A stretch of DNA of 64,000 bases from Climacium dendroides (lineage: Eukaryota > Streptophyta > Bryopsida > Hypnales > Climaciaceae). The stretch covers positions 28,348,582 through 28,412,581 of the forward strand of contig OX467092.1 in NCBI GenBank assembly GCA_950106755.1. The letters run 5' to 3'. Both the position numbers and the translations under genes were made by a program. Below the pieces are notes generated by a model. It did no database searches and was not told the DNA's origin. It saw nothing but the letters and a program-made list of their open reading frames with translations. The first letter of the stretch is position 1; each line of letters opens with the position of its first letter. Below are positions 11,558 through 23,450 of this stretch, in pieces.

Positions 11558-12135
11558 GCCTTCTAATGATGGCTGCCAATGAATAGGTTGGGCAAAAAGA
11601 GATGTAAAAGAACCAAAAGACTCCTCTATAGCATCCAATGAAGTTATAATGTCTTGACATTGTTGAGACAAGTGAGTACTTGTACCCCATGGAGGAGGAG
11701 GATCCTTGCAATGTTGACTAGGAATTTCAAAAGTAGGTGGATCAGATAATGCCATGGAACTAGACATAAATGCCATAGTCTCTTTTAGAAGCACTGAACC
11801 ACATGGTAAATCTAATGCTAACGCACTACAACCAAATAAGACCTCTACTGACATTGTCATTGCAGCTGCTACAAAAGCTACAGGAATAAATTCTTTTCTC
11901 CCGTCACCAATAGATCATCCCGGTCTAATCCATGCCTCTTCAGTCCAATTATCAAAACCAAATCCAAGAGGATATAATGCTTGCTGACCAACCAATATGT
12001 CATAGTTGGTAGCATTGGTGATAGCACATTGTAGTGATAAATGAGAATAAAGTGGTCCAGATCCAATGCAAAAAATCAATTGCAATGGTAGTTTAGTATA
12101 ACCAATGGCACGCTCTGTACCACCAACAGAAGTAA
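11558..12135 (-). pseudogene. protease-like region of gypsy pol
   Basis: Pol frame opens just after a TGA at about 12138. It contains a retropepsin-like C-terminal half: LPLQLIFCIGSGPLYSHL..., then NATNYDILVGQQAL and PLGFGFDNW. The NYDILVG..L block matches the flap-to-C-terminal part of Ty3/gypsy proteases. A canonical DTG/DSG triad is not obvious; GSG in IGSGP or an upstream residue in the gag frame may correspond to it. The rest (11870-11558) is a low-complexity linker into the methyltransferase. Relative to gag the frame is displaced by -1. No clear slippery heptamer is visible, so programmed frameshift versus mutation cannot be decided. Confidence 0.6.
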
Positions 12136-13986
12136 CAAGTCGTCATCGGTAGAAGGCGCGGTAATAGCTTGAGCCACATCTAGAGATGACAAAGATACCT
12201 TACCTTCCGACATCTTACTCGCTAAGTGAAATACTTGAGTTGGTGCAAAACCTAGAGCTAACATCTCTATAGAAGAAAAGACTGGCGTTTGTAATATTTT
12301 ATAAGCCAAAGTATGTGCCAAGTCTTTTGAAGTAGTTGCTTCTTGGGATTTTGCCAACGGAATGTAAGGATGGGTTGCAGAAGTAGCATCTGCAAGGCCG
12401 AATGATAATGGCAAACGTGCTTGACCAATATGATCTAGCAAACCACCATGGCGCATACGCTCATCATCTTTAGAAACATTTAAAGATGGTGCAAGTGATT
12501 CGGCTGCCGTTTGAGCACGTGTAGCAGCAGCTGACACCATCATTTCTCCAGCAGCGCCAAATACGTATAAGTCAGAACTAGAACCACTAGCTCTAGTTTG
12601 AGAAGTGAGCTTAGCATCTGTAACTTAACCAAGTGAGGCCACTGTATTGAACCGCTTTTCAAGCTCAGCAATTTTGGCTTCTAAAGCCTTTTTTTTGTCT
12701 GAAGCAGGTATTTTTTCCGGATGTAGAATAAAACAGTGATCTATATTATGATTGAGTCTACCACAATGGGTACACTTCAAATCCTTTTTCTTGGATTTTT
12801 CCCCTGCCTTGGCCACTTCTGTCTTTTGTTTGGGCTTCTCAGAAGACTGAGCCTTTTTCTTCTTTGGGCAATTGGGATCATTTTTGGCATGGCCCGATTC
12901 TCCACATCCCCAACAATGTAGAGTCTTTGGGGTCTTTTCAGGCTGAGTTTCTGCCAAACTACTTGTAATAGTAGCAGTAGCAGCCTTCTTAGGCTTACTA
13001 CTATCTGTCATCCAAGAAACCATGTCGGTAGCATCATACTGACATAGAGCTCTATCACACCTCTCAACTTCAGCAAACGCTTGTGTTAGCGTTGCTCGAC
13101 CTTCGTAGTTGATAATAATCCTTGGTGTGGCTAAATCAAGAAGTCTTTTGTCAATTTTAGACAAAAAGATCTTCACCAGTTGGCTCTCAGCAAATACACC
13201 TCCAGATTCCACTGCAAATCGTGCTAATCTCGTATACATCGTGCGTAGAATATCCTCCTTTTCACAACGAAAATCTTGAATGCGTTGCATGTGGTCACGT
13301 CGAAAACCTCCATACTCAACTTCAAGATGAGCAATGAAGAGGTGCAGCGGTTCAAATACTAGTGGCTCACCAACTGTTGCTAACGCCGCTTGCGTGGCTT
13401 GTACCATCTGAGATAAGGTAATAGAAGTTTGGACTGGTGCCAAAGTCTTCCCTTTAGTGTCCTCGGGAGATGAACCACCTTCTGGTATTGCCACACCTAT
13501 GTTTTGGGGAAAAATCAAACTAGCAGCTGCACCCTCTTTAAGTGCAGAAACAAGTTCCATAAGAGCATCCCAATAGCGCTCTACCCGACGCAAATCATCA
13601 ATATGCTCTATGGTCCATCGCTCGTATGATTGAAGTGCTTCATACTCCAAATGTTGCGGTAACAACTCAAAGGCGTACCAATCATTGAAATTTGGAGATC
13701 GCTGACGCTTCTCCTTCATCCAAGTCCGGAATCGAAGTTTCCAGTCGGGTAGGGAAATACTTCCAGCCCTCCCGGAGAATCGATCTCTCACCATATTGCG
13801 AGGATCGTCGTCCATATCGTAAACCGTACTCACACTCCAAACCCGAAGCCTACTAGTGGTATCCAACGCCGAAATAGGCTCAAAAGCCTCGTTGGTATCC
13901 ACCACTGGCTCAAAGTTATCGGTGTGAGTATCCTCTAAGTAGTCAGGTGACGGAGATCGATAATATCGACTTCGAGTCTGTACCAT
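12076..13986 (-). pseudogene. gag polyprotein with two zinc knuckles
   Basis: Segment 13986-12625 (453 residues) starts MVQTRSRYYRSP, has a capsid-like helical region (DWKLRFRTWMKEK, EVEYGGFRRDHMQRIQDFRC), then two knuckles: CWGCGESGHAKNDPNC (CX2CX4HX6C) and CTHCGRLNHNIDHC (CX2CX4HX4C). It ends in a coiled coil (KKKALEAKIAELEKRF). An in-frame TAA at about 12626 is followed by a further open segment (12543-12076) rich in Ala/Ser, which overlaps the start of pol in the -1 frame. Gag packages the element RNA into cytoplasmic particles. The TAA is a likely CAA-to-TAA change, because the downstream frame stays open for over 500 bases. Confidence 0.85.
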
Positions 13987-14344
13987 ACAGTGACTACTTA
14001 GGTACCTGCAACTATCTAAAGGTTTAGGGCAATCTACACCTGCAAAAGCACCAAACTATGTAGTGCACCGATCATCACCTCCGGATTACTACAAGTCCAA
14101 CAGCCCACAACAAAAGAGTCACGTCGGTCATCAATCCGACCTCACTCCTACAGTTCGTCTATCACAAACTAATTACAACACAAAATGGGACAAAACCGGA
14201 AACCGCCGGCAACAATGTCCGCCACGAGGGAAGGTACCAAGACAAAATCCAAGAAATCCAAATTGGATCATCTTCCCCAAACAACGAATTGCAAAAACAC
14301 AAGAAAATGTGAATCAGAGCCACCGACACACGCCTATGGTGGAT
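13987..14344 (-). other. untranslated leader of the gypsy element
   Basis: Between the gag start and the candidate primer site. Only short shadow ORFs are seen; consistent with packaging leader sequence. Confidence 0.4.
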
Positions 14345-14362
14345 GATCACGAGTCGCCAATC
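14345..14362 (-). other. candidate tRNA primer-binding site
   Basis: Minus-strand TTGGCGACTCGTGATC resembles the TGGCGACTC sites of some plant gypsy elements (Arg-tRNA primed, from memory). It lies about 360 bp before gag. The LTR edge beside it could not be confirmed because the left copy of this border was not found. Confidence 0.35.
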
Positions 14363-14625
14363 CTGTGTCAATGAAAACAATACAAGACACTAGCAAGTGT
14401 CTCTTTTAGGTTCTAAAACCTAATATCCCCAGAAATCTTGAAAATTAGTGTTTAAAAACACCATTCAGCCCATGATAATTGCTCCTACAGGCTGAAAATC
14501 AAGTCCAAATGCCAATCCAACTACGCCATTGGAATCCTTGGCAAATTTCACATAAAATGGGCACAAATTTCACTCAAATCCGAGCTAAAATGCTTCTAAA
14601 AATGAATTTCGAAGTTTGTACCCTT

Positions 14626-14875
14626 TTTTTTTTTTTTTTTTTAAGAGAAAATTCTAAGTCTACAAGATGAAAGACTCTGAATTTTGCAAAATGTATCCAG
14701 TTGGAACATTTCAGATATCTTCCAAAATACTAGATTTCATAATCTTCAAATTTCCTAGATTTCATAAATCTCTCAAAAACCTAGATTCTATTAAAAAATC
14801 TTCAAAATTCCTAGATTTCAAAAAAACTTGAAAATACCTAGATTTTGAAAAATCTTCAAAATTTGTAGATGTCAC
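14626..14875. repeat. poly-T run and degenerate CTAGATTTCA tandem repeat
   Basis: A 16-18 base T run is followed by about seven imperfect copies of a roughly 25-bp unit built on CTTCAAAATTCCTAGATTTC. Likely within the LTR/5' region of the gypsy element. Confidence 0.6.
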
Positions 14876-15100
14876 AATCCGCCGCACACTCCAAGGATTC
14901 ATTGCCAAAACCTCCACAAACTTCAAAACCCCATATCTTCTTCAAAAATCACTCAAATCTTGTGTTTTTTGAAGCGTTGGAATCGTATGGAGCTCCTCTA
15001 CTACCACCACAAGTACTAGAAACAATCTAGAAGTTGAAATTTTGTCTTTCCTCTCAAGATAAGTCCTACAAGAAAGAAAGAAGGAAATTCTTGTCAAGTG

Positions 15101-15442
15101 AGAAACTAAGAATCTACACACACAAAGTCAAGCGGCTCTCACTCCACAAAGGAAGAATCAAAGAGTGCAAACATAAGAGAAGAAGTGAAGCTTTACTAAA
15201 TGATAGAACCATCATCTCCAAGCAAAGCAAAAACACACAACTCTCTCTCAAAAATGCTCACAAAACTTGACTTGACAAGAATGCCAAGTCAAAGACCTCT
15301 CTCCACCTTAAGCTTCAAACCCTAAGGTGGATGAACTATAACAAGTGGATGAAATCCATCCCTACTAAGGTAAATTCTCCAAAAAGTCCACCTAACACTA
15401 CATCTAGATGCCATGTGGCTACGATGTCACCTCACGTGACAA
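15101..15442 (-). repeat. 347-bp repeat, right copy
   Basis: Direct repeat of 6354-6700 with only a few differences (for example CAAGGAACTC versus CAAAGACCTC). Probable 5' LTR portion of the methyltransferase gypsy element. The low divergence argues that the insertion is recent. Confidence 0.75.
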
Positions 15443-17700
15443 AATCAAACCAACTTAAAATTTACTAAGAAAAGAAGTTAGATTTAAAAGTGAATAATTG
15501 AACTTAGAGAAGTTTAAAACTAGTCCAATCTTAGGAAAATACTCAAAACCTTCAAAGAAAAAGAAAGATGAAGCTTAATTTAAGAAATGAATGAAGTCAA
15601 TTAAAAATCATTCATTCAAATCTAAGCTTGAAAATTAGATAGAAGTTAGTAATCCTACTAACCTAGGTTAAAGACAAAATTTCAAATTTAATTGAAATAG
15701 GGAAGATGTCCAATAGCATGGATGAAGTTTGATAAGCCTTCTAAAAGCTAAACTTCATCCATCTATATCTTTTATTAGGAAGGTTGGATTACTTCATATT
15801 TTATGTCTTTAAAATTGAAGTAAAATTTTCTACCACTTTAGATTTCAAAATTTAGACTATCATCACTTTCATTCAAAAACTACAGTAGTCTAGTTAATTT
15901 GAATTGGTTAGGGTAATCTTTACAATTTGGTTTAGTTGTCTTGGTTCTTTTGCAAATTTGTATATGTTTAAGCATTAGAAAAGATCCATTGCTTCGAAGA
16001 CAGAATGAATCAATGTTTAGGCATCCATTAGAATAAGATCACATTTAAAAGCAAGAGCCTAATTGTGCTCATATATTTACCAAGGGTGGATAAATAAATG
16101 CTCAGAACTTCATTGGCTACATATACTTAATCATTCATTCTTCATCTAAGACAAAAGTGGATGGTGATATTATAATCATAGTCATTTAAAGAATGACTTG
16201 TCCACTATGACTTCAAGGCCCTAAGTCATTTTTCTATCATTGTTGTTTAGAATGATTGTTGTGCGGTCATTTTTTGTAGTCATTTATATCTCAAATTTTT
16301 TATAGTGTCCACCAATGGAGTTGGCTACTATTAAAATCTAAATAACCAAACTATGTCATTTGGCAACATAACAATTTTGGGTAGCTTACTACAAATGAAG
16401 TTTTTATTTTAATCTTTGAAATTTTTACACAACATAGAGATGAGTTTTTTCTTTGAGGCCATCCAATTTTTATAACTTTTGACTACATGGTTAAAAAATT
16501 ATTGTATAATATGTAGGGTTTTTTTCTTAGTTGGACATCAAGGCAAGTAATAAAAATTATTATTTTTAGAAATAAAAACTTGAAATTGGTTCTCTGGATT
16601 TATTTACACATAAAAAGCTTTGAATTATTCCATTTTGATTAATAAAATGAAAGTTACAAGAAGTTTTAATTTTTAGATAGTTATGGATTTTCTACTCTAA
16701 AACAAACATTGAAGTCATTTATTTAACTCACTTTTCAATATTTTTGGAAAAAAATAGAATTGTAGAATGTGTGTTGTTTATTACAACATTTCAATCATTA
16801 GGATTAGCAATTTTCAATTCCATAAATAAATTCTTAACAATTAAAATTTTTGAATTGATCTCTACTTTTTTCTACTTTCTATTTTTTTCCTATATGTTGT
16901 ACAATTCCACGTGGCTTGAAAATTTTCAAGCATGTAGCCAACTTGCCTTGAAGATTAAATCCAAATAATTACCACCATTTTGGAAATTTCTTCATACAAA
17001 TGTGACCTTGTGAAGTGCAGCTGCTTAGTTTTTCACGAGGCCAAAAAAACAATAATTTGCAATCTATATAGTGGAAATTTTTTAATTCTTTTTCACATGT
17101 TTTCAAATTGGCGTACTACAAGATCCTATGATCACCGTGTCCAAAAATAATTTTTTCAAAAACTTGGTGCTTGTATTTTGGAGCCTTTTGAGTAAAAACA
17201 TAGTCAAGGAACTTTAGGGGTGAAGGTGGGTACCCCAAATTGTCACGTTTTGCTACTAGGCCTAGTTACTATTATTCAATTGGTCAAATTTTCATATTTT
17301 CTTATTGGCACGTGTAAGGAGGTTTTAGCACACAAAGAATACAAATTTGAACAACAAAATTATGCAAAAGTTATGAAGGATTAAAGTTTGGTTCTAAACC
17401 AATTTCTTCTATATAGGTACATAATTGATTTTGAAGATGTACAATACACATAGTGAAGATGGTGGTTTAGGGTCAATGGTGCATCCCACCAAGACTTTTT
17501 CTTTGGTGAAATTTTGCCAGACTATCATAAATCTGACCTCTCTGTCTTCATCCCTTCAAAAACTGGTTTCTATAGTGAAGTCAACAGGACAAAAAAGCAC
17601 TGGTACCCACTGCCCACCTTATTCACGTTTGAAATGAGTGGTTTGGCCCTTAACCCTGTCCAATGCATGAAGAGAATCCGTCGGAAGACAGAAGTGCAGA
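15443..17700. other. AT-rich intergenic DNA upstream of AVT1
   Basis: No supported ORF. The only recognisable structure is a repeat terminus at 16160-16307. Confidence 0.5.
16160..16307 (+). repeat. CACTA-like terminus, copy 1
   Basis: About 148 bp similar to 35219-35367: TGGATGGTGATA, AGTCATTTA, GACTTGTCCACTATGACT, then AGTCATTTATA and a T-rich run ending TATAGTG. The other copy ends TTTTTGTAGTG, the canonical CACTA-superfamily end. The matching 5' end was not found. Confidence 0.45.
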
Positions 17701-18056
17701 TGTTCATCCTCGCTACCAGTTTGTGTGGAAAGGGTTAACTTACTGTATGAGTTCGTTGCAAAGCCAGCTGGAATTGAGGTGATCGTAGGATCTTGTAGTA
17801 CGCGTAAGTACGGTCCAGATCCGTATCCGATATATGCGCATACGAGCATGCGACAAGCGAGCGTTGCAGTGGTGGCTGCGGAGTGCGGAGGTTGGAGGTC
17901 GATCTCCCCTTAGGTTTACTGAATTGCTGGAAAGGATTCGGAGAGTGGGTTGGGTATGTGTTGTATTGCTTAGGCTCTTTCACGACGGACGGACGGAGAG
18001 AAGAGAAGAGAGGGGAATCCCAGTTTGGGCCTGTGGGGACGAGAGAAGTTTGCGCA
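17701..18056 (+). promoter_or_regulatory. probable promoter/5'UTR of the AVT1-like gene
   Basis: GC content rises sharply here. A purine-rich GACGGACGG...AGAGAAGAGAG stretch at about 17985-18015 precedes the start codon, typical of plant 5' leaders. No clear TATA box was identified. Confidence 0.35.
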
Positions 18057-21000
18057 ATGCCATCGCTGGAGGCCCGGTATTGGGCTGACAGGGACTCGGA
18101 GGCGTGCGAGAGCGAAGAGGATGGTGAGGCAGCATTGGGATCGGGGTCGGGGTCGAGGTCGGGGTCGGGATCATCGTCGGATGACGACGACGGCGCGGGA
18201 GGAACGTCGGGGTCTGTGCCGATGTGGCCGCAGAGTTACAGGTGAATCCGTCATCACTGAGTTACGTTGCTGATGGAGAAGGATCTCAGCTTTTGCAAAT
18301 TGCGATTCTTTCCGAATTCTTCTGGACGCTTGTGGAGTGCCTACGCTTGCTGTTCATTCTCCGCTGTGTTTGTGAATGCTTTTCGTGATGGCCCAAGGCA
18401 TTGTTGCTAGATTATGTCGGGGCATCTTCCTTTGCTGTCTGCTTAGAATTGATAGAGCTGAAGCGTTTTTCTATTTTGTTATTGTTGAATTTTTTCCTGA
18501 GGAGACGGGTTGTCGTTTTTGTTCTTTGTTGTTATGGTTGTAACCTTAGTTTGAATGGAAACGAAAAAGTAGGCATTGGGAATGTGAAGCGCAAGTACAA
18601 TTTTGTGCTATTGCGGAAATTTGACAGGGAATTTGGATTTTGTTGCAGACTATTTTCTGGAGTTACTGATTCTGTTCGTTTTATGAATTGTGGCTCGTGC
18701 AGGCAGTCTATGGACATGTACAGCATGTTGCAGTCTCCCAACATTAGCTTGTTCAGCCCAGGCCTAACGCATCGTCTTAGTTCTGCCCATTTGGCGTCGT
18801 ACCAAAGGTTATCTTCAGATGGACCTACCTCAGATACGCAGCCTCTTAGGATTCCGTTTTTGCAGGGAACAAGGGACAAGGAAGAAATTTTGCTCCCTTA
18901 CTCCGACCCAATCCAAAAACTGGAGGATGAATGCGTGAAAGCAGATTCTGTCTATTTAGCCGCAGATGACAAAGGGCCTGGAAGTAGTATGTTACAGGGT
19001 CTCTTAAATGGTGGGTATCAGAGTCTTTTTCTTTTACTTGGAAATCTTCCACGATCATGAAATTGAAGGTCGATTTGCTTATGTATTTCTCGTTACTCAG
19101 TGAGGGAGATGGCTTATTCGTGAAAGCTTGGTTGATTCATACAGCTCTCTTTTCGCTGTTACTGAATGTTTCTGGAGAACAGTCCTGTCTTTCCTGATTG
19201 CTCACTGCAACCTAAGCTCTTGATGGGAAACGTTTAGAGCTACGGGTATATCAGTGCATTTGCGAGTTTCATTTATGGGTAATTTGAGAGAGCATTCGTA
19301 TGAAAAGTATCACAATTAGTAAAGGTGGATGCCAATTTGTCCATGACGGCCAATGAAATACATCGATGATTAGTCCCGGGGGTGGCAATTGGTGATGATG
19401 AGTAGCATCTCGCCCAATGAGTATCTAGCCGAAATTAACTTTTCTAAATTACATTTTCCTCGAAATTCAGCTTCAGTGTCACAGCTGTGGAGTTGAATGT
19501 TCTCATGACGCTTCTGTAACATTGATTCTTTCTAGCACTTGAGTCCTTCCAATTCTGGGGATTGAGAGTTTAATGATCTGTGCAGGAGCGAACGTGCTGG
19601 TAGGCGTGGGGATTTTGACCACTCCTTTTGCATTAATGCAAGCAGGCTCGATCAGTGTGTTGTACCTCTGTATACTGTCAATTATTTGCTTCTATACTGG
19701 AATTCTCCTGCGTCGATGCTTGGAAAGTGGACCAGGCCTCGCCACGTATCCAGATATTGGCCAGGCAGCATTCGGTCATATTGGGCGCATTTTAATCTCT
19801 GTGAGTTTTTCGACCTAGATTTGCCATTTTTTCCCGTTTGAACTTCGCTCTTTCATCGTTGTGGACCTGATTATCTTATCAGTAGCGTTTGATTATGTTG
19901 GCCTGCAAGAATTTCGAAAGCTGATGATTCACAAAGTTGTTTTTACTCAGCGCACGTTGTTGAAAGTTAGAACTACTCACTCCAGTGAAGATTAGAATGG
20001 AAGGATTACGTTGATCGGTTTAGACGACCATGTCTTTTTTGCTGATGGATCCGTCTACTGAGGCCTTGATACTTTTCCGATGCTATTCTGTCTCTTGATA
20101 AATAAACTGCTCTTTCTGGTCGTGTGCAGATTATTCTTTACATCGAGCTCTATGTAAGCATACAGTAGTTTAAATGCTTCTATTTTTGCATTTCGTTTGC
20201 AGTGCCTCACTCACTTATTCTCCAAATATTTATTGTTCTACTGCATGTCTAAGTAAGAAAGGAGATTCAATGTACTTTTGCTTTGGACAAGCAGCATTGA
20301 ATTGCATAACCTTGCATATTTTTGTTTATGTGTTGGCTCAGGCATGCTGTGTTGAGTTCCTAATTTTGGAAGGAGATAATCTATCAACTCTCTTTCCGGG
20401 GGCGCATCTGTTTATCAAAGGCCTTCATATCGACTCCAAAACTGTCTTTTCTCTTCTTACTGCAATGTTCGTGCTCCCCACGGTGTGGCTGCGGGATCTT
20501 AGCTACTTGTCCTATGTTTCAGGTTCATCATACGGAAATTCTTCTCATGTTGGCTTGGATCATGTTGAGTTCTAAAAAGAAATTGAAACTGTGATATTGA
20601 ATTTCTCAGATCTATGTATTAGCTACTTATAAATACGATTTATTACATTCTTGATTTTAATTGAACAGTTGAATTATTGGGCGACACGGTCCTGGACAGC
20701 TCGTGACAGCTGGTGCTCTACTCGCTTCAGTTGTCTGTGTGATATTGTAACCCATCTCAGAGAATTGAATCTATTGTACGACATTCATACCAATCCGTAA
20801 TTTTCTTATTAGGTTTCCTGTTTCTTTACTGAGTGCAGCTGGAGGTGTCATAGCATCAATGGTGGTGGTATTCTCTGTTCTTTGGGTGGGAACATTGGAC
20901 GGTGTGGGCTTCCATGAGACTGGGCCGCTTTTCAAGTTTTCTGGCCTTCCTGTCTCCATTGGGCTCTATGGTTTCTGTTACTCTGGACACGCTGTCTTCC

Positions 21001-23450
21001 CCAACATCTATTCCTCATTGCGGAATAGGAATGACTATAACAAAGTGTTAGGTATAAGGTGCGCACTCTAAAACAGAACAGACAAGGATCAGGTTGTAAT
21101 TGTACCGCGCTTTCATGCACATTGCTCATGCAGAACGACGTAAAGTGCTACTGGATTGCAATGAGCTCTCGTCACGCCTGCTGTTAATATTAAAGATAAT
21201 ATTAATCTGTTTTTGTACCCTGTATTGCAGCTTCACTTTGTGTACGCTTCTCTATGCTGGAATGGCAGTCATGGGATTCAAAATGTTTGGAGCAGAAACT
21301 GCATCTCAAATAACTCTCAACTTACCGAAGCAATTTCTGGCATCCAAAATAGCTCTTTGGACTACGGTGGGCCACATTCTCTAAAACCCTAAAACCTGCT
21401 TAGTGTCGTGGTGTTGAAAATAGCCTGATGTTTTAGTAGACCTGGAAATCTCACCTTTCCGTGAATATGAAGTGAGTCTCAGCTTGAATTGTGAACTTAA
21501 CTCGAGATGATTTTTGTGGGTGCGATGCAGGTGGTGAATCCTTTTACAAAATATCCTTTGAACTGGTTCTTATGAGACCCTGGTTGATTCTTTGACAAGT
21601 TGATGTGCTTGTCTGGCGGTCTTTCAAAGCTTAGAAATAAGCTGAATATTTCATTTAGAACAAGTTGTTTTCATGGCTTTGCATGGTCTCTCGGAAAGAA
21701 AATATTTGTTTCCTCTTTTCAAACATTAATTTAAGTCCATTTATAGGTGATATTCTCCGTGATGGGTATCACTTGTGTTGTGAGTGATTTGATATTTGCA
21801 ATTATTTTTCAAGTCTGGATCCTCAACCAGAGGAATGCACATTTGCTCTAACGATGACACCAGTGGCACTAAGCTTGGAGGAACTACTACCACATGGGCC
21901 TGAAACCTGGAAATATCGTTTCCTGTCAATTTTTATACGCACTGCGCTTGTCATATCCACCTTTGGTGTGGCGGTTTTGGTGCCGTTTTTTGGTGAGTCT
22001 TTTATTAAGTAGATAATCATCTGCGTTTCTGTTATCAAAGTAAGGAGCTGGTTCACTGGAACTTTGATTTTCATAATTAGAGATATCCTCTAATTCCAAG
22101 TCTAGTTTTCATGTTTCTTCTTTGCCCTCTCATAAGTGTTTCTATTAATCAATGGTGTACGCCCACCATCCTAAACTAATTGAACCGTTGTTGATTCAAT
22201 TTTTTAAATTCAAAACATTGGAGGCATGCAATGAAAGATTTGGAGGTTGAAAATTGATCATGAGTTTATCCTACTTTGAAAGTTGCATGAGAAGCAACAA
22301 AGTGAAGTATATACCATTAGATTAGTGTCGTTTTTATCATACGCTAGTGTGTCGTGTCAGTTACAAGATGCTACCTTGGTTCTTATCTATTGTGATTTTG
22401 TGCATTTGTATAATATTTCAATTTTGTCTGTCGAGGATTGGTGCCTCGATCATGGAAGCTCAGCATGGTGATTCCTAGCCTTAGGAATTTACCTTTGTTT
22501 TCTGGTGGGTCGACAACAAGCGCTAATGGTGTTAATTTTTTTTCTGGTAACGCTGGATTTCAGGTTTTGTCATGGCCTTCATAGGTTCCTTTCTGAGTAT
22601 GACTGTGGTGAGTAATGATTAATCTGCGTTTTCTTAATTGCCTATGTAGATGATAGTGCTTGGGAGTTCTTGTCTAGAACGTAAGCTATTTTGAGAGTAC
22701 AATCTGTAGTGTATATAGTGTGGCCCTAAATGCTGTACATCAACTTTTTGACGTTTGGCCTTAAGATTTTGCTGGAGGTATTATTTGATACTTTGAATGT
22801 TAAGGAAATCAGTCAGTAAAGCCATTCAAAAGTTATGGTCAGGGTCGGCCACACAATATGGAATGAAGACTGTTAAGGAAATCATTCAGTAAAGCCATTC
22901 AAAAGTTATGGCCAGGGTCGGCCACACAATATAGAATGAAGACTTTAGTTTTGTCCGTCTTCTTTTCTCAAGCGAAGTGAAAGCGGAAGTGACTGAAGAA
23001 TATGAATTGTACACTATAGATTGTGTGTGTGTGTCTTTGCAATAGATCCCGTGTGTAACATTGCAAAGATGAACGGCCATTGACATTATTTTAAACTGTG
23101 AATTGTATTACGCTAACAGCTTGATCCGTGCTGGATTATTTAATTTTGCAGTCATTGATTTTGCCCTGTGCATGCTACCTCGCCATCTTCAGCAAGAAAG
23201 TATCGGTGCTCCAAGTGAATTTTTAAACTGAACTCTCTAAGATTGCTGAAAGAAAGGGTTTTGGGTTTAGGGTTTAGGGTTTCAGTTTTCATTTGGAGCT
23301 TTCCTCTTCTCTAACATTGGCTCATGTGTGTCACAGGTGACTATATGTGTCATGGTGATGCTTGTTGGGTTTATCTGCTTGGTATTGGGGACTTATTCGT
23401 CTGTCTCTGGCATCATTGCGAGCTATGATCACCTCAACAAACTTATTTGA
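18057..23450 (+). CDS. vacuolar amino-acid transporter, AVT1-like (12 exons)
   Basis: Exons: 18057-18241, 18703-19010, 19586-19800, 20130-20153 (24-nt microexon), 20342-20522, 20839-21058, 21231-21366, 21531-21550, 21841-21992, 22564-22607, 23152-23214, 23337-23450. All phases agree and give 553 codons plus TGA. The protein has an acidic Ser/Gly-rich cytosolic N-terminus, a WPQSYRQSMDMYS motif as in plant AVT1, then an Aa_trans (PF01490) core: NVLVGVGILTTPFAL, FYTGILLRRCLES, YPDIGQAAFG, LSYLSYVS, SGHAVFPNIYSS and NPFTKFALTMTP, about 10-11 membrane segments. It ends LNKLI. The family exchanges amino acids for protons across the tonoplast. The start ATG is the first in frame. No disabling change was seen, unlike all other coding regions here. 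The symbol is left blank because the paralog within AVT1A-J cannot be fixed. Confidence 0.9.
21551..21840 (+). other. AT-AC U12-type intron in AVT1-like gene
   Basis: No GT donor exists at this junction. Instead the intron begins ATATCCTTT and ends in AC, with TCCTCAAC (U12 branch-point consensus) at 21820-21827, about 13-14 nt before the end. Splicing there restores NPFTK-FALTMTP, the conserved AVT1 sequence. Requires the minor spliceosome. Confidence 0.88.
22799..22945 (+). repeat. 73-bp tandem duplication in intron 10
   Basis: Two adjacent copies (period 73 bp) beginning GTTAAGGAAATCA and containing GGGTCGGCCACACAATAT, with few differences. Confidence 0.85.
23262..23282 (+). repeat. interstitial plant telomere-type repeat
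   Basis: About three TTTAGGG units in tandem inside intron 11. Short interstitial telomeric repeats are common in plant genomes; the motif supports plant affiliation. Confidence 0.8.

Larger units (their letters stand above)
6806..14365 (-). mobile_element. Ty3/gypsy element with DNA methyltransferase and PHD finger
   Basis: In minus-strand order: candidate primer site, gag with two zinc knuckles, protease, C5-cytosine methyltransferase, reverse transcriptase, RNase H, integrase, PHD finger, polypurine tract. Protease to PHD is one reading frame (about 12135-7136) interrupted by stops but with no frameshift I could detect; gag lies one frame back (-1). RT-RNaseH-IN order is diagnostic of Ty3/gypsy. 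The 347-bp repeats at 6354-6700 and 15101-15442 are the likely LTR remnants, so the full element probably extends to about 6.2 and 15.4 kb. Few disabling changes suggest a fairly young insertion. Methyltransferase capture by retroelements has been reported in dinoflagellates and charophyte algae; the PHD plus methyltransferase combination is not one I know. Confidence 0.88.

Noticed and set aside
23262..23282. Chromosome end or telomere addition
   Set aside because: Only about three TTTAGGG units, inside an intron of an intact gene.
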